Source: VAZQ01 sp036557665 (GTDB lineage Bacteria > Pseudomonadota > Alphaproteobacteria > Rhizobiales > Xanthobacteraceae). From it: 64,000 nucleotides of DNA. The DNA lies in NCBI GenBank assembly GCA_036557665.1, contig DATBHG010000070.1, forward strand, positions 62,001-126,000. The letters are read 5' to 3'. Position 1 is the stretch's first letter; each line of letters starts with the position of its first letter. This document shows, in pieces, positions 17,719 through 26,063 of the stretch. A program made the translations under genes and the position numbers. Below the pieces are notes generated by a model. It did not search any database and was not told where the DNA came from. It saw only the letters and a list, made by a program, of their open reading frames with translations.

Positions 17719-17826
17719 GTCGCTGCAACCTATGCGCCATCATGGCGGTGCTTGGCGCGGGCATCCACGTCTTTGCCGCGCGCCAAGACCGGGCGACCGC
17801 GGCAGGCCCCGCCACGACGACCCGGC

Positions 17827-19116
17827 TCACCGATACGCCTTGAGCAGCCTCTCGGCCTCGGTCTGCGCGTCCTTCATGGCTTGCTCCGGGCTTTTCGAGC
17901 CGGTCAGCGCTGCCTGCAGCCCGTCGTTGAGCGCCTTGGTAACGCGCTGGTTGTCATGGGTGGAGAGCTCGGCAACTGCGTATTGCAGCTGGTCGCGCGC
18001 CACCGCTGCGGCCGGGAAGCCCGCGACGTAGGTTTTCATGGCAGGCGTGTCCCACGCGTCCGGTCGGACCGCGACGTACCCGGTGTCGATGCCCCACTGG
18101 GCGGCACGCTCGGGTGAGGTCATCCACCGCGCGAATTTTACCGCCGCTTCCTGCTGCGCCCCGCTGGTTTTCTTGAAGATGTAGAAATTGCCGCCCCCTG
18201 TCGGCGTGCCGCGGCGTTTGCCCGCCGGCAGCATGGCCACCCCGAACGGAAATTTGGCATTGCTGCGGACGTTTGTCAGGTTGCCGGTAGTTGTCCACAT
18301 CATCGCGGTCTTGCGCTCGAAGAAGTCCTTCGGTGTCGTGCCCCATTCGATCACGCCCGGCGCCATTACCTTGTATTTGCGGCCCAGATCGACCCAGCGC
18401 TGCAGCGCTTCAACTACCGCCGGTTTGTCGAAGAAGGTGCGGTCGCCGGCCTCATTCATCAGAATCACGTCGTTCTGAGTGGTGAGCGCCTGGAAGAGCC
18501 AGTAGGGAAACCCGGAGGAGGGGATCTGCATCCCCCATTGCACCGTGTTACCCGATCCATCGCGGCGGGTGAGCTTCTCGGCAAAGGCAAGCTCGTCCGC
18601 CCAGGTCGCTGGCGCTTTTTCCGGATCGAGGCCCGCCTCCTTGAACGCCTCCTTGTTCCAGTAGAGCACGACCGTGGAGCGCTGGAACGGAATGCCCCAG
18701 GTCTTCCCCCCGGTCTGGCTGTTTTCCATGAACGCGGGAAAGAAGCTCTTGATCCAGGCTTTCTCCACGTCGGATCTGGCGAAGCCGTCGAAGGGCAAGA
18801 TCGCGTCCTCGTCGATCAAGGAGAACATGTCGGTCGAGAGAAGCACGCAGGTGGTGGGCGGGTTGCCCGACTTGTACGCGGTAAGCGCCTTGACGATCGT
18901 TTCCTGGTACGTGCCGGCATAGATCGGCTTCACGCTGATGCCCGGGCTCTCTTTCTCGAAATCAGCCGCATAGCCGTCGATGATCTTGGTAATCGGGCCA
19001 CCGACGGCCACGGGATAATAGAAGGTGATCTCGGTTGCGGCCCGCACAAGCGGGGGTGCTGCGATTGTGCCGGTGGCGGCAGCGGTCGAGCCGATGAGAA
19101 ATTGCCGTCGATCCAT
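17827..19116 (-). CDS. Carbohydrate ABC transporter substrate-binding protein (UgpB-like, Tat-exported)
   Basis: A 429-residue periplasmic receptor of the sugar/glycerol-3-phosphate class (SBP family 1). The N-terminus MDRRQFLIG with a following hydrophobic run and AAT cleavage region is a twin-arginine signal. Family features include FYYPVAVGG, FEKESPGI, PFQRSTVVLYWNKE and TTTGNLTNV. The ATG 19116 is chosen because it opens the signal peptide and has a GAGGGAGA site. It lies 31 bases after the ATPase stop, within the import operon. Tat export is unusual enough among such receptors to note, but is common in Hyphomicrobiales. Confidence 0.93.
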   Translation of the reverse strand: MDRRQFLIGSTAAATGTIAAPPLVRAATEITFYYPVAVGGPITKIIDGYAADFEKESPGISVKPIYAGTYQETIVKALTAYKSGNPPTTCVLLSTDMFSLIDEDAILPFDGFARSDVEKAWIKSFFPAFMENSQTGGKTWGIPFQRSTVVLYWNKEAFKEAGLDPEKAPATWADELAFAEKLTRRDGSGNTVQWGMQIPSSGFPYWLFQALTTQNDVILMNEAGDRTFFDKPAVVEALQRWVDLGRKYKVMAPGVIEWGTTPKDFFERKTAMMWTTTGNLTNVRSNAKFPFGVAMLPAGKRRGTPTGGGNFYIFKKTSGAQQEAAVKFARWMTSPERAAQWGIDTGYVAVRPDAWDTPAMKTYVAGFPAAAVARDQLQYAVAELSTHDNQRVTKALNDGLQAALTGSKSPEQAMKDAQTEAERLLKAYR

Positions 19117-19147
19117 TCTCAGTCTCCCTCTGATTTTGCCATGATCT

Positions 19148-20182
19148 CTACGTGATACGGCGTTGTGATGACGAGTCGAACCAATGCGTATCATCCGGCT
19201 CCCATTGCAAGAGAACGGTTTCGCCGGGCCCGACAGAAAGCCTGCCGGGAGTACGCACCATCACGGTCTCATCGCCTATGCGCGTTTCCACCTGGGTATC
19301 CGCGCCGAGATATTCGGTGGCAACGATGCGCGCCGGCAAGCCTTTCCCCGCAAGCCGTATGGATTCCGGGCGCACCCCGACCGAGACATTCACGATATCG
19401 CATCCGGCGGGAAGCCCGGCGATCAGATCAACCTGTCCGGCCAGCAGCGAGCCGGGCAGCAGATTCATGGCGGGCGCTCCGAGAAAGCGCGCGACGAACA
19501 TGGTTTTGGGTTGCTGATAGAGGGTTGCAGGCGAGCCGCTTTGCTCGATGCGTCCAGCCCTCATGAGAATGACATGATCGGCCATGGTCATCGCCTCGAT
19601 CTGATCGTGCGTAACGTACAGCATCGTCATGCCGAGCCGGCGCTGCAGCGCGCGAATCTCGCGCCGCATGTCTGCGCGCAACTGTGCATCGAGGTTGGAA
19701 AGTGGCTCGTCCATGAGACATACCGGTGCCTCGGCGACAATCGCACGGCCGAGCGCGACGCGTTGCTGCTGTCCGCCAGAAAGTTGCGATGGCTTGCGGT
19801 CGAGCAGGCTCTCGAGCCCAAGCAGTTGCACCGCGCGCCTGAGCCGCGCCTCGCGCAATGCGCGAGACACGCGCCGCACCTTGAGGCCGAACAGGATGTT
19901 CTCGGCGACGGAGAGGTGCGGGAACAGGGCATAGGACTGGAACACCATGGCGACGCCGCGCCGCGACGGCGGCTCACGCGTCACGTCCCGTCCCGCAATC
20001 TCAATCGCTCCGGAATCGGGAATCTCAAGCCCGGCGATCAGGCGCAGCGTGGTCGATTTGCCGCACCCGGACGGCCCCAGCAGCACGATCAGACTGCCGG
20101 CGTCGGCCGCGAAGCTCACGCGATCGACGGCGGGTTCGGCGCCCCAGGCCTTGGTCACGTCATTGAGCCGAACCTGCGCCAA
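19148..20182 (-). CDS. ABC transporter ATP-binding protein (UgpC/MalK-like)
   Basis: A 344-residue ATPase that powers the importer encoded downstream. Walker A is GPSGCGKST, the Q-loop follows in VFQSYALFPH, the signature is LSGGQQQR, Walker B is VCLMDEPLSNLD, and the switch His is in YVTHDQ. The C-terminal ~110 residues form the regulatory TOBE-like domain of the MalK/UgpC group. The start is a TTG at 20182 with a strong GGAGG site six bases upstream; longer in-frame extensions upstream have no coding character. It is the first gene of the operon, order ATPase, receptor, permease, permease. Confidence 0.93.
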   Translation of the reverse strand: MAQVRLNDVTKAWGAEPAVDRVSFAADAGSLIVLLGPSGCGKSTTLRLIAGLEIPDSGAIEIAGRDVTREPPSRRGVAMVFQSYALFPHLSVAENILFGLKVRRVSRALREARLRRAVQLLGLESLLDRKPSQLSGGQQQRVALGRAIVAEAPVCLMDEPLSNLDAQLRADMRREIRALQRRLGMTMLYVTHDQIEAMTMADHVILMRAGRIEQSGSPATLYQQPKTMFVARFLGAPAMNLLPGSLLAGQVDLIAGLPAGCDIVNVSVGVRPESIRLAGKGLPARIVATEYLGADTQVETRIGDETVMVRTPGRLSVGPGETVLLQWEPDDTHWFDSSSQRRIT

Positions 20183-20393
20183 CCGCGCCCTCCTGCCACT
20201 GCGATTGTCGGTATTATAGCTTCGAAGGGCGGGCAAAATCGCTAATCGCGATGGCGCCGCATCGAAGATAGTCGAGCGCGATTTCGCCGCGTGCCCCAAA
20301 CGAAAACCGAATTGCGCTCCGTGGCCGAGCATGATGTGGAGACAAGAGGCCGGCGAAATGCACGCCCTGCAAGTCCGAGATAGGGGTCCAACG
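20183..20393. promoter_or_regulatory. Divergent intergenic region (importer operon / flavin oxidoreductase side)
   Basis: A 211-base region upstream of the importer operon on the minus strand and of the relic/flavin oxidoreductase on the plus strand. It must contain the importer promoter. I did not find a convincing sigma-70 pair or a palindromic operator, and no regulator gene adjoins it. Confidence 0.3.
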
Positions 20394-20530
20394 ATGACGG
20401 TGCGTTCGGTTGCGATTCTGGGGGCGGGGCACGGCGGTTGCGCGGCAGCTGCGGACTTGGCCGGCGGGGCTATTCGATGCGTCGGCAACACATGGCACGC
20501 CGGAGCCCGGCTCTGAGGCAACCACGATGA
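20394..20530 (+). pseudogene. Relic of an opine/octopine dehydrogenase-like N-terminus
   Basis: ATG 20394 opens a short frame beginning TVRSVAILGAGHGGCAAAADLA, the Rossmann start typical of NAD(P) octopine/nopaline dehydrogenases. After about residue 22 the resemblance continues only in the next frame (RRGYSMRRQHMARRSPAL), which ends at TGA 20528-20530, overlapping the ATG of the next gene. So it looks like a gene reduced by deletion to its first ~45 codons and shifted by one base near 20460. Identification rests on one short motif; chance similarity remains possible. Confidence 0.45.
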
Positions 20531-21513
20531 GCATAGGCGTGTTTTTTGATGGTTTCTCGTCAACAGCCGAGATGCTGGAGGTGTGCCGGGAGGCAGAGCT
20601 GGCGGGTGCCAGCAGTCTGTGGTTTGCCCAGCACATGGGCTACCGCGAGGCCATGGTCTGGGCGGCGGCAGCCGCGGGCGTTACCAGCCGCGCAAGCCTG
20701 GTGCCGACAGCAATCAGTCCCTATTTGTGGCCGCCGCTCCCAGTAGCAATGGCGATCTCCACCATGGGCGAGCTCGCGCAGGGGAGGGTGGCCCTCACGG
20801 CATCGGTCGGCAATATTCTCAATCTGGAGGAATCCGGTATCGAGCCCAAAAAGCCCGTCCGGATCATGCGGGAATACGTGGAGGCGTTGCGCGCTTTATG
20901 GCGCGGTGGACCCGTCAGCCTGGAGGGCGAGATGCACCGGCTGCGCGGCGCCAAGATGGCGTTCGATCACGGGCGGCAATTTCCAATCTATATCGCCTCG
21001 ACGGGTCCACAGATGCTCAAGCTCGCCGGCGAAATTTCCGATGGGGTGCTGCTCTCCGCCGGGCTCACCATCGTCTCGACCAGGCAATGCCTCGAGCATG
21101 TGCAAGTCGGGCTGAGCATGCGGGCACACCATCCGGCCACACTGCGCAGGTGCTCGTTCATCAACTGCCTCGTCTCTCGCGACGGCGCCGCGGCCAAGGC
21201 CGCTATGCTGCGCAGGCTCGCATTCCTCTTCCGCAGCCGAGGTCATGCCGACAATATCAGATCGTCCAACCTTGCGATCGATCATCAGGCCATCATCGCT
21301 GCGCAAGCGCGACACGATTTCGACGCAGCCCTGCGATTGTTGCCGGCCGAGGCCGCAGACGTGTTCGCGGTGGCTGGCACCCCGTCGCAGTGCCGCGTCC
21401 GGCTGGAAGAGTATCTCGCGGTGGGGCTCGACGAGGCCGTTATCGAGGTGTCCGGCGACCGCGAGGATCGAAAGCTGGCGCTCGAGCTCGTGCGCGACAT
21501 TGCAGCGCGGTAG
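20527..21513 (+). CDS. LLM-class flavin-dependent oxidoreductase
   Basis: A 328-residue protein of the luciferase-like monooxygenase superfamily, TIM-barrel enzymes using reduced FMN or F420. Typical features are SLWFAQHMGYREA, the SLVPTAISPYLWPPLPVAMA strand-loop, the QGRVALTASVGN segment, and GGPVSLEGEMHRL with PIYIASTGPQMLKLAGE. This last set is close to methylenetetrahydromethanopterin reductase-like members. Substrate is unknown. ATG 20527 gives the family start; longer frame upstream runs through the dehydrogenase relic. The overlap of its ATG with the relic's TGA suggests the two were once coupled. Confidence 0.88.
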   Translation: MSIGVFFDGFSSTAEMLEVCREAELAGASSLWFAQHMGYREAMVWAAAAAGVTSRASLVPTAISPYLWPPLPVAMAISTMGELAQGRVALTASVGNILNLEESGIEPKKPVRIMREYVEALRALWRGGPVSLEGEMHRLRGAKMAFDHGRQFPIYIASTGPQMLKLAGEISDGVLLSAGLTIVSTRQCLEHVQVGLSMRAHHPATLRRCSFINCLVSRDGAAAKAAMLRRLAFLFRSRGHADNIRSSNLAIDHQAIIAAQARHDFDAALRLLPAEAADVFAVAGTPSQCRVRLEEYLAVGLDEAVIEVSGDREDRKLALELVRDIAAR

Positions 21514-21650
21514 CGCACGTTGCAATTTGCGGATGCGGCCGCCACTGCATCGGCATGTCCGCGTTTCTCGCGGCCAAGCGGTCATGACGGCCGAGGATGT
21601 TCGACGCCGCCGGAACGTTCTAATATCGCGGCAATTCAAAAGGAGAGCGG

Positions 21651-22664
21651 ATGATCACCTCAATCATGCGAATCGCAGTGACGGGGCTGTTTCTTTCAGT
21701 CGTCGGCACGCCGGCTGGAGCGCAGGCGCCCGCAGTCAAGCTCACGCTCGATTTCACTATTCAGGGCCAGCAATCGCCGTTCGTGCTGGCGAACGAAGCG
21801 GGCTACTTTGCCCGCGCGGGCGTGAACGTCCAGGTGGATCGCGGCTACGGTTCGGCAGATGCAATCACAAAAGTGGCCAGCGGCGCCTATGACATGGCCT
21901 TCGCCGACCTTGGTGCCCTGATTCAGTTCGATGGTCGGCAGGACAAAGCCAGGCTCTTCAGCGTCCTGCAAATCTATGATGTGGCGCCGATGGTGGTGCT
22001 TTCCTTGAAGAAGGCGGGCATCAGCAAACCAAGCGATCTCGCCGGCAAGCGCGTGGCATCCCCGCCGGCTTCCTCCACGCGGGTCATGTTCCCGCTCCTT
22101 GCAGTAGCGAATGGCCTCGATCCGGCTGCGGTGAGCTGGATCGACGTCACGCCGCAACTGCGGGAGATGCTGCTGGTCCAAGGACAGGCGGACGCGACGA
22201 CCGCGCTCATCACCGATGTTCCCGGAATCGAGCATCTCGGTGTTGCCGACCGTGACCTTGACATCATGCGGTTTTCCGATTTCGGAGTGGCCCTTTACGG
22301 CCACTGTCTCCTGACAACGCCGGAATTCGCAGAGAAAAATCCTGATACGATCAAGAAGGTGGTCAAGGCTGTTGCCGAGAGCTGGAAGGCTGCCATCGCT
22401 GACCCGGACCGTGCGATTGCGGCGATCAAGAAACGCGATCCCCTGATCGACGAGAAGGTGGAGCGCGCGCGCTTCGACGTCGTGGTCAAGAATGCCATTC
22501 TGACCGATCGTGTGAGACATAGGGGCCTGGGCGACGTCGAGCCCGCGCGTATGCACCAGACCGTCGACATGGTGGCCAAGACGTTCAATCTTCCCGTCCT
22601 CGAGACGAGCTCGGTCTATCGGCCGGATTACCTGCCGCCGCGCGCGGACCTCCAGCTCCAGTGA
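21651..22664 (+). CDS. ABC transporter substrate-binding protein (NMT1/SsuA-like), orphan
   Basis: A 337-residue periplasmic binding protein of the nitrate/sulfonate/thiamine-precursor (NMT1/THI5-like) group. A Sec signal peptide ends near residue 24 (GTPAGAQAP). Then follow LTLDFTIQGQQSPFVLANEAGYF, the YGSADAITKVASGAYDMAFADLGAL pocket region, and KPSDLAGKRVASPPASS. The ATG has an AAAAGGAGAG ribosome site. No permease or ATPase gene adjoins it, so it must work with a transporter elsewhere or as a chemosensory receptor. The ligand is not readable. Confidence 0.9.
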   Translation: MITSIMRIAVTGLFLSVVGTPAGAQAPAVKLTLDFTIQGQQSPFVLANEAGYFARAGVNVQVDRGYGSADAITKVASGAYDMAFADLGALIQFDGRQDKARLFSVLQIYDVAPMVVLSLKKAGISKPSDLAGKRVASPPASSTRVMFPLLAVANGLDPAAVSWIDVTPQLREMLLVQGQADATTALITDVPGIEHLGVADRDLDIMRFSDFGVALYGHCLLTTPEFAEKNPDTIKKVVKAVAESWKAAIADPDRAIAAIKKRDPLIDEKVERARFDVVVKNAILTDRVRHRGLGDVEPARMHQTVDMVAKTFNLPVLETSSVYRPDYLPPRADLQLQ

Positions 22665-22797
22665 TGTTTGTAGTTTGCAGGGAGGATTAGGTTAGCGAAC
22701 CGGCTACCTGCAGTCGGGGACGACGTAACTCGCCGGCTGTCCGCGGGTTATGCCGCCAAGTGGGCTTCGCCAAGCTGGCGTGCCGAGCGAACCTGCC

Positions 22798-22968
22798 CTA
22801 CACGATCAGCAACTCATCGGTATCAAGATAGTCCGATAACAGCTTGCAATCTTGCGACGTCACCAGGTAGCCGCCGATGGGGTCGGTGAGGCCGGTCCAC
22901 TTGTGCTCACGCCGCGGCGGCAATGCAATGTGGTGAAGCGCAATGTTTGCTATGGGTGCATCCGACAT
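22798..22968 (-). pseudogene. Relic of a mandelate racemase/muconate lactonizing enzyme N-terminus
   Basis: ATG 22968 opens a 56-codon frame. Its first ~33 residues (MSDAPIANIALHHIALP, then RREHKWTGLTDPIGGYL) look like the start of an enolase-superfamily sugar-acid dehydratase or racemase. After PIGGYL the similarity stops abruptly and a TAG closes the frame; no continuation is visible in the other frames down to 22665. No barrel domain or metal ligands remain. I read it as a decayed gene cut by deletion. It lies between two intact catabolic genes and is divergent to the amidohydrolase. Confidence 0.5.
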
Positions 22969-23096
22969 GCGGGCGGCCGAGCGGTGACAAATCAGGAGGT
23001 GCGGACGGTATCGGTGCGGATGGCGATTGGCAAACCGCGGCTGCGCCACCTCGGCTCGTGCGTCCTGATTACGTCCTTGCATCGCAAATGCCAGCC

Positions 23097-24086
23097 ATGA
23101 AGATCATCGCATTGGAGGAGCATTTCATCCTGCCGCGGGAAGAGCAAAACCTTCCGCCCGGTGCGCATCGCGGCAATGACCGCGAAAAACTTCTCGGGAT
23201 CGACACCGTGACCGAGTTGCTCGATCTCGGCGAAAGGCGCCTTGCGGCCATGGACGCGGGCGGGATCGACGTGCAGGTGCTCTCACACAATCAACCCGGC
23301 TGCCAGGCTTTGACGGGCGCAGCAGCGATCGATACGGCGCGAGAGGTCAACGATTGCCTCTGCGAGGCGATCAAAGCGCATCCCGATCGTTTCGCCGCCC
23401 TTGCCGCCCTGCCGACCGCGGAGCCCGCCGCAGCAGTGAGGGAGCTCGAGCGTGCAATCGGCAAGCTTGGCTTCAAGGGGGCGATGATCAACGGGCGCGG
23501 CGGGGAGAGTTTTCTCGACGATGAGAGGTACTGGTGCATCTTCGAATGCGCTGAATCGCTTGATGTGCCGATATATCTGCACCCGAGCCGACCGCACACT
23601 CTCGTGATGCAGACCTGTTTCACGGGCTATGAGGAGTTGGCATTAGCGCCTTGGGGCTTTGCCATCGAGACCGGCCTGCACTTTCTTCGCCTCGCTCTGG
23701 CCGGGGTGTTCGATGCGTTTCCCAGGCTGACAATCATTCTGGGACATCTGGGCGAGGGCCTGCCTTTCATGCTCCACCGGATCAACGATCATACCCGGAT
23801 GGCGACAGCTCGCCGTGGGCTCGAACGCAGTCTCGCTCAGTATTTGACGGAAAACCTGGTTGTGACCTGCAGCGGCAACTTCTCCGGGCCCGCTTTTCTC
23901 TGCACCGTGGCGGCCCTCGGCGTGGACAACGTCCTCTTTTCCGTGGATTGGCCGTACGAATCCAACTTGGCCGCGGTGAAGTTCCTCGAGGGCCAGCCGC
24001 TTGCGCCCTCTGATCTGGAGAAGGTGGCGCATCTCAACGCCGAACGCATCCTGCGCCTGAGGATGGGCGGCGAGGTGTGTTTGTAG
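23097..24086 (+). CDS. Amidohydrolase family 2 protein (gamma-resorcylate decarboxylase/ACMSD-like)
   Basis: A 329-residue TIM-barrel metal-dependent hydrolase/decarboxylase. The N-terminal KIIALEEHF supplies Glu8 and His10, as in the gamma-resorcylate decarboxylase branch. Further ligands are in PIYLHPSRPH, in LGHLGEGLPFML, and Asp in FSVDWPYESN. Such enzymes remove a carboxyl group from hydroxybenzoates or related unsaturated acids. Start ATG 23097 gives the family N-terminus (ATG 23088 is three codons longer). It stands alone; nearest neighbours are a binding protein and the repeat region. Decarboxylase is more likely than hydrolase, judged from the EEHF start. Confidence 0.88.
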   Translation: MKIIALEEHFILPREEQNLPPGAHRGNDREKLLGIDTVTELLDLGERRLAAMDAGGIDVQVLSHNQPGCQALTGAAAIDTAREVNDCLCEAIKAHPDRFAALAALPTAEPAAAVRELERAIGKLGFKGAMINGRGGESFLDDERYWCIFECAESLDVPIYLHPSRPHTLVMQTCFTGYEELALAPWGFAIETGLHFLRLALAGVFDAFPRLTIILGHLGEGLPFMLHRINDHTRMATARRGLERSLAQYLTENLVVTCSGNFSGPAFLCTVAALGVDNVLFSVDWPYESNLAAVKFLEGQPLAPSDLEKVAHLNAERILRLRMGGEVCL

Positions 24087-24246
24087 GGCAGATTAGATCG
24101 CTGCGGCGGGCGCAAACAATCTAAGGCTTGCTTTGTCCAAAAAGTCGCATCTGGCCCCCTGTGCAGTTACCGGCTTATGCAACTGGCGGTTTGTAGACAT
24201 TGAAACGTAACTGATGCATAAAGGCATATCCTTCAGAGCTGTGACC

Positions 24247-24277
24247 AAAGCCCGGTCGGGAAACCGCGCCGGGCTTT
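24247..24277. terminator. Terminator-like hairpin
   Basis: A perfect 9-bp inverted repeat AAAGCCCGG / CCGGGCTTT (24247-24255 and 24269-24277) with a 13-base loop. The A and T tails flank the stem on both sides, so it could end transcription from either direction, though the T-run is only three bases. It lies 160 bases after the amidohydrolase stop. It could instead be the end of the transposable-element remnant that follows. Confidence 0.45.
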
Positions 24278-24331
24278 ATGCATGCCGACCGCAGATGGGC
24301 CCTGGGCTATCGCCCGCCGGCCGAGTTCGAA
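24278..24331 (+). mobile_element. Possible IS3-family transposase C-terminal scrap
   Basis: The frame reads ADRRWALGYRPPAEFE, closely like the conserved end of IS3-family OrfB transposases (consensus of the form HxxLGYxxPxEFE after the integrase DDE domain). Only about 18 codons are preserved; no upstream integrase core, no inverted terminal repeats and no target duplication could be recognised. Identification rests on this short motif. Confidence 0.45.
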
Positions 24332-24352
24332 ACAATGCTGCCGCAGCCTGTC

Positions 24353-24373
24353 TTATCCACGGAGTTATCAACA
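24353..24373 (+). other. Pair of DnaA-box-like 9-mers
   Basis: TTATCCACG (24353-24361) and TTATCAACA (24365-24373) lie in the same orientation, four bases... apart measured end to start as three bases. Each differs from the DnaA box consensus TTATCCACA at one position. Only two boxes are seen, with no flanking replication genes, so an active origin is unlikely; titration sites or chance are alternatives. Confidence 0.35.
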
Positions 24374-24450
24374 AACCGGCGTCAGCAGCAGCAAACGCAG
24401 CAAGCTCCTAGTTTTCGTGTCTCAAGGGAGGGGTGCAGTCCAGCCGCGAT

Positions 24451-24496
24451 TTCCTGTTTTTCCCTGTTTTTTTCCTGTTTTTCCCTGTTTTCCCCC
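24451..24496 (+). repeat. T-rich tandem repeat, CCTGTTTTT units
   Basis: Four CCTG blocks separated by T-runs with repeat distances of 10, 11 and 10 bases (TTTTTCCCTG type unit), ending in TTTTCCCCC. Composition is sharply unlike the GC-rich surroundings: strongly pyrimidine on this strand. The phase near one helical turn could give bent DNA or a protein-binding array; a decayed mobile or extragenic repeat is equally possible. Confidence 0.8.
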
Positions 24497-24586
24497 GACC
24501 CACTTGGATGCATCCCATTGATTATATGTAACTTTTTGCAGACCGTGAATATTCGCCCCGCCCCCTTTACAGGGATTTACAGGGGC

Positions 24587-24611
24587 CGGTGCACAACATA
24601 AGCGTGCACCG
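24587..24611. repeat. Perfect inverted repeat CGGTGCAC / GTGCACCG
   Basis: An 8-bp perfect inverted repeat (24587-24594 and 24604-24611) with a 9-base AT-rich loop. Just before it a direct repeat TTTACAGGG occurs twice (24566-24574 and 24576-24584). No T-tract follows, so an operator-like site or extragenic palindrome is more likely than a terminator. Confidence 0.6.
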
Positions 24612-24925
24612 ATACGACTGAGCGAAGCTGCACGCGAAATTCTTTGCTGGCCGACGAGGCTGCCATCCGTTGTCAAGCGACATCCGTTCAGGAGCAGTTC
24701 AGGAGCCCTCTCGTCCGGCTCGGAAAACAGGCACGCGAGTACAACGTAAAAAGTGCCCCTGCAGTATTCGTCAAGGTAAACGCCTGGTCAGTTTATGCCG
24801 GTGTTAACAGTAGACCGTATTCGCTCATTAATAATAGAAACCACTCGCTAATCCGATCGCTCGAACTGTAAGGAATGCGAAAATTTTCCGCGTGAAACTG
24901 GCTCTCGCAGGGGCGGGGGCGTTAC

Positions 24926-25951
24926 GTGGCAAGAAGAAAACTAACAACGTCTGTCCTGAACGGGTGCGCGCGGGTGGCCCTGATGCTGGCAGCAAGCCTG
25001 CTCACGGCAGCCCGCGCGCACGCGACTGATTGGGCATATAAGCCATTCGATGCGCCGCCTGCGACCTATACCGGGGACTTCGGCCTGCGGTTCTGGTACG
25101 GCAGCTCCACGACCGCGAAGAGCCTGTACAGCAGCCCCGCCTCGGTTTTGGTCTCGCGGTTGACCTACAACAATCTCTCCATATTCGCGGCGGAAGCCTA
25201 CACGCGTTTCGATCTCAACCGCCGCTGGTTCATCAAAGGCTATGTGGGCGGCGGGACCTTGCGGAAGGGAGCTCTTAAGGATGAGGACTTTCCTCCGTTC
25301 CTGGTGCCGTACTCGGCGACGTTCAGTGCCCAGGAGAACGGGTCGCCGATCTACGCCAATGCCGATGCGGGGGCCAACATTGTCTTCGGACCGGACTTCC
25401 GCGTCGGCTTGTTCGCCGGCTTTCATTATCTGAACGAGACTGTAAGCGCTTACGGCTGCGACCAGGCGGCATTCAATCCGTTTATCTGCGGGGGGCCTTT
25501 TCCGATTCCCAATCAGGTCAAGGTGATCACCCAGGACAACAATTGGTATGCCATGCGATTTGGCATTGACGGAATGTTCGAGATCGGCCGTTTCCGCTTC
25601 AGCGCCGAGGCCGCATGGTTGCCGAAAGTCTGGCTCTATGGCTCGGATGCCCACTGGCTGCGGATCAGCAACATGGCCGGCGATTTCACCGGGCCGGTGC
25701 CGGAGGACGGCAAGGGTTGGGGCTATCAGCTCGAGGGCTTTGTCTCGTATCGTGTCACGCCGGCGTGGAGCGTCGGCATCGGCGGACGCTATTGGCACAT
25801 GCAAACCAATCAAGGCTTGACTCATTTTGAAAATCATATCGTGGGTGATGCTGCCGTGCCGCAGCCGGTCGACTGGAAGGTCGATAATTTCGGGATGTTC
25901 TTGCAGCTGAATCTGGAATTCGGACCTTATCCCGTCATTGATGTTCACTAG
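24926..25951 (+). CDS. Predicted outer-membrane beta-barrel protein
   Basis: A 341-residue exported protein of unknown function. A Sec signal peptide covers about residues 1-33 (hydrophobic VALMLAASLLTAARA, cleavage near AHA-T). The mature part alternates short amphipathic strands with aromatic-rich turns (GLRFWYG, IFAAEAYTRFDLN, GYVGGG, VGLFAGFHYLNE, GIGGRYWHMQ), as expected of an outer-membrane barrel of ten or more strands. A Cys pair (CDQAAFNPFIC) may form a disulfide in a loop. The barrel fold is inferred from strand pattern. The start is a GTG at 24926 with only a weak G-rich ribosome site, after the AT-rich end of the repeat region, which probably carries its promoter. Confidence 0.82.
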   Translation: MARRKLTTSVLNGCARVALMLAASLLTAARAHATDWAYKPFDAPPATYTGDFGLRFWYGSSTTAKSLYSSPASVLVSRLTYNNLSIFAAEAYTRFDLNRRWFIKGYVGGGTLRKGALKDEDFPPFLVPYSATFSAQENGSPIYANADAGANIVFGPDFRVGLFAGFHYLNETVSAYGCDQAAFNPFICGGPFPIPNQVKVITQDNNWYAMRFGIDGMFEIGRFRFSAEAAWLPKVWLYGSDAHWLRISNMAGDFTGPVPEDGKGWGYQLEGFVSYRVTPAWSVGIGGRYWHMQTNQGLTHFENHIVGDAAVPQPVDWKVDNFGMFLQLNLEFGPYPVIDVH

Positions 25952-26063
25952 GAGCAGTATTGGGAGGCCGCCGTCGCCCCGGAGGGGGAACCTCGCTCTG
26001 CGCTTTCTCAGCGGGCGCGCCGTTGTCTCGGCGGTCCATGGGGTCGGTGTGAGCTCGTAATCA

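Larger units (their letters stand above)
24087..24925. other. 839-base gene-free region with repeats, hairpins and a possible IS scrap
   Basis: The longest gene-free stretch of the window. It holds, in order, a GC-rich hairpin (24247-24277), a possible IS3-type transposase tail (24278-24331), two DnaA-box-like 9-mers (24353-24373), a CCTGTTTTT tandem array (24451-24496), a TTTACAGGG direct repeat (24566-24585), a perfect inverted repeat (24587-24611), and an AT-rich run (about 24740-24900) before the porin-like gene. Open frames here lack family resemblance and codon bias. It reads as a mosaic scar of past insertions plus the promoter of the downstream gene. Confidence 0.7.

Noticed and set aside
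24353..24373. Replication origin suggested by two DnaA-like boxes near an AT-rich region
   Set aside because: Only two imperfect boxes, no dnaA, hemE, parA or repC nearby. Kept only as a minor site.
24422..24676. An 84-codon minus-strand frame with GKQGKTGKKQGKTG
   Set aside because: The apparent protein repeat only reflects the T-rich DNA array; no start signal or homology pattern.
24644..24871. A 75-codon frame before the porin-like gene
   Set aside because: No family features, weak codon bias, and it overlaps the likely promoter region.
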